From: Alectoria sarmentosa
Lineage: Eukaryota; Ascomycota; Lecanoromycetes; Lecanorales; Parmeliaceae
Direction: 5' to 3'
NCBI GenBank assembly: GCA_009733775.1
Contig: WOGZ01000181.1
Span: forward strand, 1-61,377
DNA: 61,377 nt
Shown piece by piece: positions 12,891 to 25,800 of the stretch (positions are counted from its first letter, which is position 1; each line of letters opens with the position of its first letter). The translations under genes and the position numbers were made by a program. The notes under the pieces are model-generated. The model made no database searches. It saw only the letters and a program-made list of their open reading frames with translations, and was not told where the DNA came from.

Positions 12891-13386
12891 TTATAATGAT
12901 AAACTTTTTTTTATTGTTAATTTCAAAGTATCGATTTTTTGATTTAATAATTGAATAAAGATATAATCAAGAAAGGATTTTCGTAATAATAAATAAATGT
13001 TTATTTTTTCAAATGTTGAGAAGATAAATCGTAAATGTGTTAAATATTTTTTCAGCGATATAAAAAAGATCATGATATTATTAATATACGTACGACAAAA
13101 ATAACGATACGAGCGTAATATCTTATTTATCATTCTTTGTACATACGTAAAAAAATTGCGATAATTCATAATTGACATTTTGAAAGATTTTTGATCACGA
13201 TGTGACGATATGATGAAACGATATTGATATGTTGAATTTATTCGTTATTGATAAAAAAAAGTTAGCAGCGTTAATCGTGAATATGAACTTAATATTTTTT
13301 ATCGTAATAAGAATATTCGCTTGCGAGAGTACGGAATAAACGTTTAACATTATAATTTTGTTTAAAACTCTGATATTTATTATCAT
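12891..13386 (-). pseudogene. Gypsy reverse transcriptase fragment of element G
   Basis: Two consecutive minus-strand open pieces (13,386-13,195 and 13,178-12,891) read as the RT palm. MIINIRVLNKIIMLNVY matches the family block before the first Asp, and TYINNIMIF occupies the YxDD catalytic box with both Asp read as Asn. The frame is broken between the pieces. Confidence 0.68.
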
Positions 13387-14356
13387 ATAATCTTTGCGAT
13401 TCTTTAAAGTTATCTTTCAAATCATAAAGTATGAAAAAGAAAAAAGTGTTATGATAATAATTCATTTTATTCGATTTTGATTATATAGTTTATCGAACTT
13501 TTCATTTATAATATCTTTATCTTTTTAATTAAACGAATAAACACGTGCTTAATTTAGCTTATAAAGTTTTCGTCAATTATCAAATAACGAAATATTCATT
13601 TATTTTAATATAAACACGTTTTTGACATTTTTTATATTTTATCATAAAAAAGAAAATTCGTTTAATATAATAAATATCGAGGATTTTGCTTCGGGCGTAT
13701 CATATAACGTGACTTTTATAATATACATTTTTTTTTCGATAATAGAGATCATGACGGCGATAAATGTTACCGTTGCAATTATAAACTTATATAAACTCAA
13801 CTTAATTCAATTAAACGAGCGTTTTAATGTTTTCGTGATAAGGTTATATTCAAAAAAATCTATAATGTAACATTTCATTATTTCATAATCGATGATTATT
13901 TTTAATTTGACTTTGCGTAATAAGTCTATAACATAATTAATATCATTTTTAACGAAGATTTTTAATATGTTATAATCAACGATGTAAACATAAATTAATA
14001 GAATATCGAGCTTTTATGATTTGAAGAGAAAATCGCGGTTATCTATTTGATAATTTAAAAGATCGATTTTTAAAGTCGATAATAGAAATTATAACGTTGA
14101 AATGTAAAAAAATCGTTAACTTTTTTTAATTATTATTGAAAATCGTAATTCGGGTTAAAGGACGTTAATTAATAAAAATAAGAAAGATTTAAATATTTTT
14201 GTATAATTCGATGATTATAACATTTTTTTTTATATCGAAAATCATATCTTTTAATTTTATGATGTTAATGTTGATAAATACTTTAATAATAAGATTATCG
14301 ACGATATAAATTTATTTATTTATTTTAACTATGTCATTCTTGCCGAGCAAATAAAT

Positions 14357-14689
14357 TTATAATTTAATATATTCGTTAACATTATATATGTTAACGTCAA
14401 TGTCTTTTATAATCATAAATATCGATATTTTTTTGACGACGATATCTGAAAAGATTTTAAACAAATTTTTTTTGTCGATGAAATTTATAATACATCCCGT
14501 GTCGAAACAAAGTTCATAATTTTGTTCGATTAAAACGAACATCATTAAAGTTATAATAAAGCGATGTTTTCGAAAAACATATTTCTTTATTATAACATTC
14601 GTAACATTTGAATGCACGATTTTTGAAACATGAAAAATCATTATCGTGAATGAAATAATTATAATTAAAATAATAATCGTGATAATCAT
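14357..14689 (-). pseudogene. Gypsy retropepsin-like protease fragment of element G
   Basis: A minus-strand 110-codon stretch contains LCFDTGCIINFIDKKNL, the D-T-G active-site signature of retroviral-type aspartic proteases. It lies upstream of the RT fragment in the Gypsy order. The N-terminal part is low-complexity Ile-rich translation of AT sequence. Confidence 0.6.
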
Positions 14690-15773
14690 TGCGGATTTAT
14701 TAACAATTTCGAAATTTTTAACGTTGACATTTTTTATCGCAATTGAAGATTTAAATTTATTATATGTGATGCGAAGGTGCTTATATAATTAATTATTAAA
14801 TTTAAAATTAACGTTATAAAATCGATAACGATAAAATTGTACGAGTTTTATAAAAAAATGTGCTTTCACGAAATTCGATTTTTATACTTTTTCATCGATA
14901 TGAATATAATTATAAAATTTCGTTTTTTATTAAAATGTATTCTCGTAAAAAACATTTTCATAAACATTATATTCGATTTATTCATTTATTAATAACTCGT
15001 TTTTTTAACCCTTGACATTATATTGATATGTTTTAATTAAAGATCGTCGTTGAAATTCGTTATTATAAGGCTTAAACGAATTTTTGTTATTATTATAAAT
15101 GTTTACGTTTTATTAATGAGATTAATTTTATTTAAAAAACTCATTTGCGTTTTCATTAATGATTTATAAAGATTAACGAATTTTAAATAACGAACGTTAT
15201 TATTTTTGAATAATTTGTGATTGCTATTGCTGCTATTATTATTAATTATTATTATTATTTTGATAATTGATATCATTATAAAAAAAGAAAGATCGATAAA
15301 GATTCGAGTCATTAAAGTAAAATTTTGCGAATTCATTATAATTTCCGAATTCGTTATTATCATAAAAACGTTGAGAATTACGAAAAGAATTATTAACATA
15401 TTGATTTTATTGTTTGCTCTTTTTTTGACGATTTGAAAACGTAATTATTAAAAACCTTGCTTTATAACCTTTCTCATAAATGTCAAATCAAATATTTTTT
15501 TAATGACGTAATTTCTCGAATAAATTAAACATTATCGATGCTTTCGTAAACTTAAAAAGATTTTTTTTTAATTCATTATTCATATATTTATAAATAAAAA
15601 ACATTTATATCGCATTAATAATAACAATTTCAACGTTTTTATCGTTAAAAACGATATTGAAAACGTAATTCGTAAGATTTTTTTTATTATAAGCATTTTT
15701 AATAATGTAACGAATTGCTTTTAATAAAATAAATGATTTTTTTGACGAATCACGAAATCTCGTTTTTAATGCA
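14690..15773 (-). other. Element G: gag C-terminal/protease linker part
   Basis: No open gene. Around 15,210-15,260 triplets of GCT/ATT/TTA give, on the minus strand, an Asn/Ser-rich run typical of the disordered tail between gag and protease. The last five bases (TCACA, 15,774-15,778) are the target duplication of element B. Confidence 0.4.
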
Positions 15774-15778
15774 TCACA

Positions 15779-15903
15779 TGTCGAAATTCAGGTCACGTGA
15801 TAGGTCACGTGACACGGGCGCATGCGCCCATAGCATAGGTCGCACTTTCCTCCGTAACATTCTTAAAAAAATATAACAAAGTGTCCTACATCATATTTTC
15901 ACA
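15779..15903 (+). repeat. 5' LTR of element B (125 bp)
   Basis: Contains two CACGTG sites (15,794-15,799 and 15,806-15,811) and the perfect 14-nt palindrome GGGCGCATGCGCCC (15,816-15,829). It differs from the 3' LTR at 15 positions by my count, all transitions. Confidence 0.9.
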
Positions 15904-15921
15904 GGTTATAAACCCGAGCTT
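15904..15921 (+). promoter_or_regulatory. Probable primer-binding site of element B
   Basis: Directly after the 5' LTR the sequence reads GGTTATAAACCCGAGCTT. Allowing two G-to-A changes, the first 12 bases equal GGTTATGAGCCC, the complement of the anticodon-loop region of initiator tRNA-Met (GGGCTCATAACC). Drosophila copia and some relatives prime from a half tRNA-iMet cut in the anticodon loop. The same position in copies C, D and E keeps a TTATAAG(C/T)TCG core. Confidence 0.5.
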
Positions 15922-16105
15922 ATTCGACGACCGTTATAAACATAATCTATTTATTCATCATTATAATTACAATTGTTTTCAAACATTTCATGCTCATCGC
16001 AATAGGGCAATCAATTATAAAAGTCTTCATTCATCAATCTTTTTGAAATAGACAATTCCCATTTGTAAAATGATCTTTAAACTTAAACGATCATGATTCG
16101 AAATT

Positions 16106-16132
16106 CGGAGGTTGAAAGCTTTTCAACCTTCG
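16106..16132 (+). other. Leader hairpin of element B
   Basis: A 12-bp stem (one G-T pair) closes a 3-nt loop within the untranslated leader. The corresponding place in copy C (27,238-27,264) still forms a stem of about 10 bp; in D (32,903-32,929) it is degraded. Packaging or dimerisation signals of retroelements often lie here, but that role is only a guess. Confidence 0.4.
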
Positions 16133-18841
16133 ATGAATTAAAATTATCCGCTTCTAATCGAGCTCGCATACGATCATGCGATCGAATCATAATAAAGTCC
16201 TTATAACATTGTTAATTTTCTTACATAAAACACATTAAATAAAAGAAAATGCGTTCTTGTTTTTATGACATTTCATTAAATTAATAACTTGTATTTTCAA
16301 CGATATATCGAATTAATAACACAGATTAAATAATTAAATGTCAACATCATTATCAATCTAATCATCATTTAAAACAATTCAAAATTAATTTTATTATCAT
16401 TTAAACGCTTAAAAGTCTATTTAAAATCAAAAACAATAAACTTTATATATCAAAATTGACGTTTTGATCTCAAAAACCTCTTGAAAAAAGAGATTAAAAT
16501 TTTATTATCGAATTCTTTATTCATTATCGACAGCATTTTATCATCGTGATTATAAAATTTAATTAATCTCAATTTCATGATGATAATCGTCGAAACGAAT
16601 ATTTTAAATTCGAATCTTTGATTGAATAACATAAAAAGAATACAAATTCTTCAAAAAGATTTGCACGTCTATAATTGTATTCAATATAATCTTAATCAAA
16701 TTCAACCTCTATCATCAAATCCAAAGCCAAATTCTTTATATTATTAATTTCATTTTATAATAATATTATCGTTTAAATTTACCGTCAATCCTCGCATAAG
16801 CACTTTTCATTATTATTATAAGATCTTAAAACATAACGATAACAATTAATTAATATTAATAAAAACCTAAACGACTTTGATGAAGATTAATAAAGCATTT
16901 ATTTCACCTTTTTCACATTATTGTTATACGATAACGATTTTAAAATTAACGAGAAATCATTTGACGTTTCAAATAATATCGAAATCTTTAATTTACGCGC
17001 TAAAGGCAAACGGCCTCATTTATCAACTTTTTTTAAAACATTCGAATCGTTTTTTGAATCGTTATTAAATTTATTTGTTTCGACATTTTTTCAAAGCGAT
17101 AATCTTTAAATTAATTCACTTTTAATCGTGATAAAAGCCTCATTTTCATTATTCTCATTATCATTATCAATTTTTTATATTTCTTTATTTATTTCTTTCG
17201 ATATCAATAATTGAATTCAACGCTCAAAATATTATTAAAAATGTTTTTATGAATGATGAAGATAATTTTCCTTTGATCTTTATTATCATTTTGAAATTCA
17301 TTATCAAATATATCAAATAAAGCGAAGATATCAACGATTAATTAATATTAAATAATCTTTAACTCTTTATTAACATCATCAAATTTAAAATTTACATAAT
17401 TATTCGTTAACATTTAAATTACATTAATTATTAATTCATTAAAAAACATAATAAGAATTTTCAAATTATGTTAAACGTTATCAATATTTATTATAAATTT
17501 ATAAACTTTGAACTTTATATCGAGCTTATACGTCAATTATATAACATTAATATCAATTTTAAAAAGAGCGTTCATTAATATGAAAAGGATTTTCGTAAAA
17601 TCAACGTCGAAATCGTTAATTTAAACAATTTATTATTATTATCAAAGTCTTATCTCATTTAACTTTTCTTCATAAAATTCGACGAAATTTACAATATTTT
17701 TATGATAATTTACATTTAAATTTATATGCTTTATAATTCGAAAACAATTAAATTCGATTTGATTATTCACGACGTTATAAATAAAAAATATTATATATTC
17801 GCAATTAAGAAGAATAATGTTATTATGCTCATTCATCATAATAATAAAAATAAATAATTCATCAAAAACGATTTCGACGGCTTTGATTTCATTAATCATA
17901 AAATTTATATTTTTTATAAAGCCGTTAACCGCAAATTCAAACATCTCTTTATTAAATGTTAAATCAAATTTCTTTATTTAAAATCGAAAAAGTTTATAAA
18001 TAAATAAAAAAAAAAGAAGAAGACGCAAATCGATGTTATTTATATAAACATTAATGTTTTAAATGTTAAACGCAAACGCATCGAAAAAGCGTCATTTAAC
18101 GCCTTCGTTTTAAAAGAAAATAATTATCTCAACGTCAATATAACGTATGTTTCAAAGAAAAACGATTATCTTTATATTTATATGACATTTCTCGACGAAT
18201 TAAACGATCGAAATCATTTGAATCTCATTTCGAATGATTTTAACATTTTGAATGCAATCAATCAAGCGAATTAAGACAAAAATGAGAATGAAAACTTTAT
18301 TAATTTAATAATAAACCTTAATCTAAATAAACGTTTATCGTTCGTTAACTTTATAAATCTCAATATTCGAATTATAATAAACTTTGATTATATTTATTAT
18401 TCCTTTATCGATCGTTCAATATTTATTATTTATATTAAAATTCAATTTCGATTTATTAAAAACATTAAAAACGTCAAAGTTTAATTTTTTATTTGCGATA
18501 TCATTAACCTTAATTATAATGTTAATAATAAACGCGTTATTTTAACGATTTTTAATATCTTATATATATTCGATATAAGCGTCAATCTTTTATCGATTAA
18601 AAAGCTCTTAAATGTCGACATTAAAGTTATCTTTCATAAAAAAGATTATATTTTAATTCAAAATAATATTACATTAATCGATACACGAAATCGCGATTTA
18701 TTTTTTTTAAATTTATAAAAAGACAATAATGCTTTGATCGTTTATAACGTTTTTTCAAATTCAATTTATTAATTATAATATATTCGCATAAGTTATTTAA
18801 ATTAATAAAATCTCAACAAGCTTTTCAATATTATTATAAAT
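16133..18841 (+). pseudogene. Copia gag and protease part of element B, decayed
   Basis: Collinear with inverted copies C (26,147-27,240) and D (about 30.3-32.9 kb), but no open frame longer than about 60 codons survives. The plus strand here has clearly more C than G, meaning mutation hit mainly the minus-strand cytosines. No zinc knuckle or protease signature can be read with confidence. Confidence 0.5.
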
Positions 18842-19680
18842 GTGAATTTTTTCAAAGACATTATTAAGAAATATATCTGCGAATGTTATATAATGAATCA
18901 TCAAAAGATTATTTTTCATAATTCGCTCATAACATTCGATATCTTATTAAACGAATTTATTTATAACGATCTTATAAAACCTTTAATTTTCATTAATTTT
19001 AATAATTATAAATACTTTATAACGTTCAAAAATGACTTCATTTATTATTTTAAGATTTATTATATTCATTATAAAAATGAAACCTTTATTATGTTTTTAT
19101 ATTTTAAAATTTATTTAAAATCTCGCGATTATCGAATTAATCGCATTCGCCTCGATAATGAAAATGAATATATTAATAAAATCTTTTTTAAATGTCTCGC
19201 TCAAATGAACATTAAATAAAAATTCATTATCATAAATAATTTCAAAATGAATAAAGCCGCCAAACGATTTAATCAAATTTTGATAAATAAAATATATTCA
19301 ATTTTGTTAAATTTCAATCTCAACAAATTCTTTTGATTTAAAATAATAATCATAATTAATTATTTAACGATGCGTTTTCTTAACATCAAGATCATTATTA
19401 TATTTTTTAAAATCTTTTATTATCGTAAATCTATTCTTTTTCATTTATATATCATTAATTTTATCATTTACGTCTTAAAACGTATTCAAAAGAAGTTTAT
19501 AAATAAAAACGAGAAATGTATTTTTTTAAATTACGAAAACGAATTCATTTTTCGTCTTTACAATTTAATCAAAAAGAAGATTATTCGCGTTAACGACGTG
19601 CATTTCATCGAAAAACATTCACATTTCATAAACCTCGAAGAAAAAATTAAGGCTCACGAGCCTTTAAATAAATATTAACG
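18842..19680 (+). pseudogene. Copia integrase fragments of element B
   Basis: Two open pieces (18,842-19,219 and 19,370-19,678) follow the Copia integrase core: an IYNDLIKPL block, then FKNDF, then RIRLDNENEYINKIFF, where the second catalytic Asp block sits (S/DN.GEY in the family). The second piece gives the C-terminal part ending IIRVNDVHFIEK, the usual GKEY-like tail leading to RT. One TAA separates them. Confidence 0.75.
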
Positions 19681-20653
19681 TCTTTTTATATCAACATTCG
19701 CTATGAAAAAAACATTAAATGAACAACATATTATTATATTATCAAACGTTAAATCTATAACTTCGATTAAATCAAATCGATTATCGTTAACGAATATTTC
19801 ACCGTCAACGATTAATCGCCCTTAAAGATCCCATTTTGTCATCATTACGATGCGTGTGTTTATAATATTTATTAAATCTATTGCATCAATCGTCAAATTT
19901 ATTATTACTTCTCTTTCGTTGATATCTTCGAAATTTATTAAAATGAGAATTATACGAAAACATCTCAAATATGAAATTATTTAAAAAATATTTAATAATC
20001 ATAAAGATCTCATTATTTCGAATCTTCGTGATTTATTATTTAATTTTTTAATAAAAACTTTCGTTATCTTTGCCCTTTTTACGAATTATATTAATAAACT
20101 TAACATTTTCGAATTTATAATTTACGAATAAACGATTTTTAATAATTTGTTTCATATGAATTAAAAAATTAACATGCGTGATGAATATAAGTTTTTTATA
20201 AACAATAACATATAATGTCTTATTCAAACGTTTTTAAAAATTCATATTTTTCGAGGTCGTTGAGTTTATATCGTGAAGCGAAATTTCGAAAAAAAAATCA
20301 TTTATTATAAAACACGTTAAATTATTCGAGAATTCGAATAATAAAAGGATCGTGATTATTATAACACTTTCGCGTTAATAATAAAATTCATAAATTATAA
20401 AACGATTTTTGCGCTTGCGACGATTATAAATTAAAACGTGAAATAAATAAACGTTAAAATCGTTTTCCTCTATAACGATGTTTAAAAAAACATTTATATA
20501 TAATAATTCGATGACTTTAATAAAAACAATATTAAGGTTTACAAATTAAATAAAATTTTTTATAATTTGAAATAATCTTTTAAGGTTTAATATCAACATT
20601 TTTCGATTTATATAAAAAAATTCGATCTCAATCTCATCAAATCGAACGATAAT

Positions 20654-20857
20654 ATGTTTATAAATTTCAAAAAAAAAATCATTATAACGCTTTACGTCGA
20701 TGATATCTTGATTATAAATCACAATAAAATCGTTATCAAACGCATTAAAGATGTCTTAAACATCAAATTTCACATGTTAAATTTGAGATCATATATCTTC
20801 TATTTAAACATAATCGTCAAAAAAGATTATCATAATAACATTATCCGTTTAAAATAA
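20654..20857 (+). pseudogene. Copia reverse transcriptase fragment of element B
   Basis: The 67-codon open stretch includes TLYVDDILIINHNK, the intact YVDD catalytic box of Copia reverse transcriptases, followed by an FHMLNL-type block. Frames before and after it are closed by stops. Confidence 0.8.
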
Positions 20858-21699
20858 AAAACGTACATCATATGCTTTCTCAATCACTTCAAATATTAAA
20901 ATCTCATTTTTATTAATACATTATTCGAAATCAATCGTAGATTAACGCTCGTCGAAGAGAATTATTTGATTTTCAAAAAGTTTTATAAGAAATATCAATT
21001 TATTATAAGTTCTTTTATATACGTTATATTAAAAACTCGTCTCAATATCGTTTATATTATTTTTTTAATTAATCGATATTCAATCAATCTTATTTTAACG
21101 CATTGAAATGCGATTATTCGAATCTTTCGATATTTCAAAAACATAATGCATTACGAATTCGTGTATAAGAACTCTTTGAAAAATTTGTTCGATTATATTA
21201 ATTTTAATTGAATTGAGGATTTAATTCGAAAGTTCATTTTCGATTATTTGTTTAATTTAAATAATAACGTTATTAATTGATTAAACAAACGTTAAATTAT
21301 CGTGATATTATTCATTTATAAGATAAAATATATCGATTAAACGCAAATTATTAAAGAAATTATTTGATTGAAAAACCTTCTCAATTAACTTTTACGATTT
21401 AACGATTCGAATTTCAAAATTATTATGATTTTTGAAGACAATTAAGACGTAATCGTTTTCGCAAAAAACATTCAATTTCATGTTTATATTAAACACATTA
21501 ATATCGCTTATCATTTTGTGCGCGAAAAAGTTAATGATGATATTATGAATGTTTAATATATTTTCATTAATAAATAGATAATTAATGATCTTATTAAGGT
21601 TTTATATCTTGATAAATTTGTTATCTTTCGCGATATCTTTGAAATGAAAACAATCTCACATCATTCATTCAAAATTATTTAAATCATTGTTTCAAAAGA

Positions 21700-22758
21700 G
21701 CAGTCATCATTTATGAAGTCAATTTAATATCATTATTCAACAACTTCAAAGAAGCGATTTCATTGATTCTCACACTTCGAATGATCAATCGAATAATCGA
21801 TCGAGACCGAAATTATTCGCAGAACCTCAATATCAATCTTGACGTGTTAAAACTCCGTTATATCATCATCATATCAAGAATTGATTTATCGTTATTGCAG
21901 TTATAATGACAAACTTTGCGAGCCTCTTTTCGAAACACCTATATCTATGTTCGATCCAAATTTGAGATCTGCGGCGTCACCCAAAAGGTCGCTGTCGACA
22001 TCTTTTCGCCAATCGCCTTGAATATTCTCACCAAACCATCATTACCATACCTCTTAGGGTCACCACACCCATGCCCTCAGGCGCTATTGTCGCCATACAC
22101 CTTCCGCATGCACGCTATCAACCACTATTGCCAAACACCAATACCCTGAAACGATCCCACGGGCCTTGCAACCGATCGCATGCATGCATGCATGTGCATA
22201 TGCAATTCGGAATATTTCGTTCAATCGGAAAATAAACCCCCACATATATCCATCGATCATGTGTCGATCGATTTTTGGTGTGCACCAGATGAACTGAAAA
22301 TAAATTTGTCAAAAAACGGTTTTTCGTCAAAAAAGTGGAATTTTTTCTATGTGACACCGTGACGGATATGTTCAAAAGGATATAGTCGTTTTCAGATTTT
22401 CGGTTTCCACCCTTCCTACCCGGCTTTGAACATCGCGAATTTCGAATTTCGTTTTTTGAAATTCGGATGTTTATGAGGGGGGGGGGAGGGTGGTGTATAG
22501 GGGATAGGGGTGGTTTATGAAGGGGTGGTCACATCCTTTTTCGAATTTTCACTATTTCTACCCGGTTTTGAACATCGCGAGTTTCGGATCTCGTGTTTGA
22601 AATTCGGGTTTTTATCGGGCGCATAGAGGGTAGGGGAGGTGTATAAGAGTGGTTTCACATTAATTATTCGACGTTAAACTCACTGTAATTACCCGACGCT
22701 CGATTCACCTTACTTATCCGACGTTCGATTTTTCTAAAAGTATACGTGCGAAGAGAAG
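21700..22758 (+). other. 3' untranslated part of element B, little mutated
   Basis: From about 21,900 the GC content rises sharply compared with the rest of B and with the matching parts of A (9,880-10,776) and E (1,447-2,500). It includes a G run at 22,470-22,490 and three GTCGAATAAT-like or ACCCGACGC-like direct repeats around 22,670-22,730. A 77-codon open frame at 21,916 has no counterpart in the other copies that stays open and reads as non-coding. The segment ends in the polypurine tract GAAGAGAAG (22,750-22,758). Confidence 0.6.
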
Positions 22759-22883
22759 TGTCGAAATTTAGGTTACGTGATAGGTCACGTGACACGAGCG
22801 CATGCGCTTATAGTATAGATCGCACTTTCCTTCATAGCACTTTTAGAAAAATATAACAAAGTATCCTACATCATATTTCCACA
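22759..22883 (+). repeat. 3' LTR of element B (125 bp)
   Basis: Same length as the 5' LTR, preceded by the purine run and followed by TCACA. Confidence 0.9.
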
Positions 22884-22888
22884 TCACA

Positions 22889-25800
22889 TTATTTTTTAAC
22901 GTCGTTAAAATCGTTTTATAAATTTATTTTATTAATGTGAGTGAATTGATTCGTGTATTAATCGTCGATAATTTTTAATAAACAAGATTCGACGTTTTAA
23001 CGAAGCATTATTGCGTTTATGATCGTTGTTTTAATACGTAATTAATTGATAAAATTGAAAACATTATGATAAATATTATGAATATCTTTGACTTTTATCG
23101 AAGTAATTTAACAATCTAAATTAAAATAATTAATATCTCGTGTTCGAAATTGTGAAGATTTTGTTTTTATAATAAAACGAGTTTGCGAAGCGGCTTAATT
23201 GATTATAACGATAATTTATGTTATAATAATAATCATTTCGTTTCGTTATGTTTTTGAAAAGTTAATAATCATAACGAAAAAAGGCGTAAGCGATTTGAAT
23301 ATGTTTTATATAATTTTAATTGTGAAGATAAACGTTGCTCGCGTAATGATTTTGAAATTATTTAAATTCGACATTATCGATTTAAGAGTAATAGTTAACG
23401 AGATATATAAAATAATTTTTATAAAAGACGATTTTTCGAAAAGACGACGTAATTGTATAATGATCATTTAAAAAATACGAATTGTTGATTTGAGTGAGAT
23501 TCGATCGATAATTTAATCTTTTAATCAAATTTAATATAATTTGATAAAAGAGTTAAATGAAAAGAAACGAGAACGTGTTTTTTATTATTTTATTATAATT
23601 GAGAAAAATGTTGACGTAATTATTTTAATAAATTTGAAATTTTTTTTTATGAAGCGGTTTATGATTAATCGTGAAGTTTGATCGATGAGGTTATTTAATT
23701 AATGTTCAAAAGTAAGAAAATCCCGTAATTGTCAGATTTGAATAATGACCTCACGAGAAGCGATGTTACGAGAAGTTGACGAGATAGTTAGGTTATTAAA
23801 TTAATTGATAGCGAAAGAAACTTCTTGAGGATTGAATTGATTTGATGTTTATAAGTTGATGTTGTCGAAAAACGATTGATGTCATCGAATCGATGCGTAT
23901 TAAAGTTGATGTTGAGAAGTTGATACTAAGAAGCTAATGCTTTGATAAATAAATTCGATGTTATTATCATTTGTTATAAACGTAATAATGAAACGTTTAT
24001 AATTAGTGATTATGTGTAAAAAGAATAATTATTTCTAGTCAATTTAATTATATATAATTTTATCAAGAAATTATAAGCTTGATAAGATATTTGCTTGATA
24101 ATCGCAATTATTAAGCGAGGTAAGTATTTTGACAAAATAAGTGCTTGCTTATAATAGACTTCGATTTTAATTTTGATAAATAAAATTAATATAATAAGTT
24201 TTATAAATATTGTTATAATGCGAATAATTCTCGTTATTATTAAAATAATTAATTTCTTTTTTTATATTCAGCACGCTGAATATTATTCAATTTTCGTAAA
24301 TATTTTTTAATAAATGTTAGTTCGTTGAAACCTTTATATGCGTTTTAATTCTTTTATAAATTTTTACGAATTTTTAAACGTAAATGTTATATCATATTAT
24401 TTTTATCTTTATCGATAATCTGATTAAATCAAATAAAATCGACGTAAAATTTCATAAAAGATATGATATCTTATTGAAGTAAATTATATTATTATTTAAC
24501 ATTATTTTATTAATTAAAGTTCTCGTGAATGTTGATTAAATCATTCATTATCTCTGTATAAAATTGATATAAATTCAAACAATTTCTTAATCGACGTTTC
24601 ATAATTTATTTTAAAACTTTTTTTTTAATTTAAAAATGATATAAATTAATTTGAATTCAACAATAAGATATTAATCATAATTGACAATAAACTTATAATT
24701 TATTTTGAAAGATCAATTGTTTCATATAAGATTTTTTTCATTCGTAAAAACAAAAGAATCAGATAATTTAAAAGAATTATTCTTTTTTGATATAAATCGA
24801 TTCTTGAATTTATTATAAAAAAGTTTATTTTTTAAATTGTTTTTTGAATCGTCTTTTAATGATTGAAGTTTTATCGTATTAATTTTTTATTATAATTGTG
24901 TCACTTGCTTTTGTTAATTATGAGCGATATCATTTATTTACTTAATCATAAACTTGAATTGATATAAAGAATTTATAACATCGTTTTTGTCGATAATAAT
25001 TTTATAAAAACGAATTGAAAATTCACGAAAATCGTTTCGTTTAAAACGAAGTTAATTTAACATATCAAGAAACTTTTTAAATGCAATTTTCGCTCAATAT
25101 AATAATTGCTTATTAATAAAGATATATTATAAATTTAATTTATATTGCTGAAAAAGGTCTTTAAATATAATTAAAATACGACGTGATTTGATTTTATTTA
25201 AAAGACCTTGAATGTGATTTATTCTTTTCATTTCGATAAAGGTCATCGATAAAAAAAAAAAAAAAAAGAGAAAGAGAAAAAAGATTTAAATATTTTAAAA
25301 AATGTAATACTAAAAAATATTGTGACAAAAAAGAGTTTTAACACTTTTCACTTAATGTGTTTAACGATTTTCGTATAATAAAGAAATTTGATTTAACACA
25401 TAAAAAATAACCAAAAATGCTATTTAATCGTTTATTCATTTATTAAACTTTCGTGAAAATAATGTGTTAATTGAATAACGTCTTTTCAATTTCGTTATTT
25501 ATATAAGAGATATTTATTATATCGTCGTCGACTTCGTGTGAGAAAACTTGATAATGCGAAATGAAAAACGTAAACTTTGAAAAATTATAAAATCGTGATT
25601 TTTGATTCGATAATAATGTCGTGAAAGATTTAAATATCTTTAATAATGATTTTTTAAATAATATAATCGATGTTATCTTAACTTGAATTATATAAAAATA
25701 ATGTGTGATTATTTTTTTCGATTTATTAATCAAATAAATATTTTAATACCTTCTTTATATTTGTTATTGTTAATAAAACGAATAATTATCTCGATACGAA

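Larger units (their letters stand above)
15779..22883 (+). mobile_element. Full-length Copia element B (7,105 bp)
   Basis: Two 125-bp LTRs (15,779-15,903 and 22,759-22,883) start TGTCGAAATT and end in CACA. TCACA flanks both sides (15,774-15,778 and 22,884-22,888), a perfect 5-bp target duplication. Inside, in order: primer site, leader, gag (about 16.4-17.9 kb), integrase (18,842-19,680), reverse transcriptase with YVDDILI (20,654-20,857), RNase H (about 20.9-21.7 kb), and roughly 1 kb of 3' untranslated sequence ending in GAAGAGAAG. Integrase before RT is the Copia order. Stops break the polyprotein throughout. It is inserted in Gypsy G. Confidence 0.9.

Noticed and set aside
21916..22149. 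77-aa open frame in the GC-normal part of element B
   Set aside because: The same place in copies A and E does not hold a conserved frame and lies downstream of RNase H; it reads as 3' untranslated sequence.
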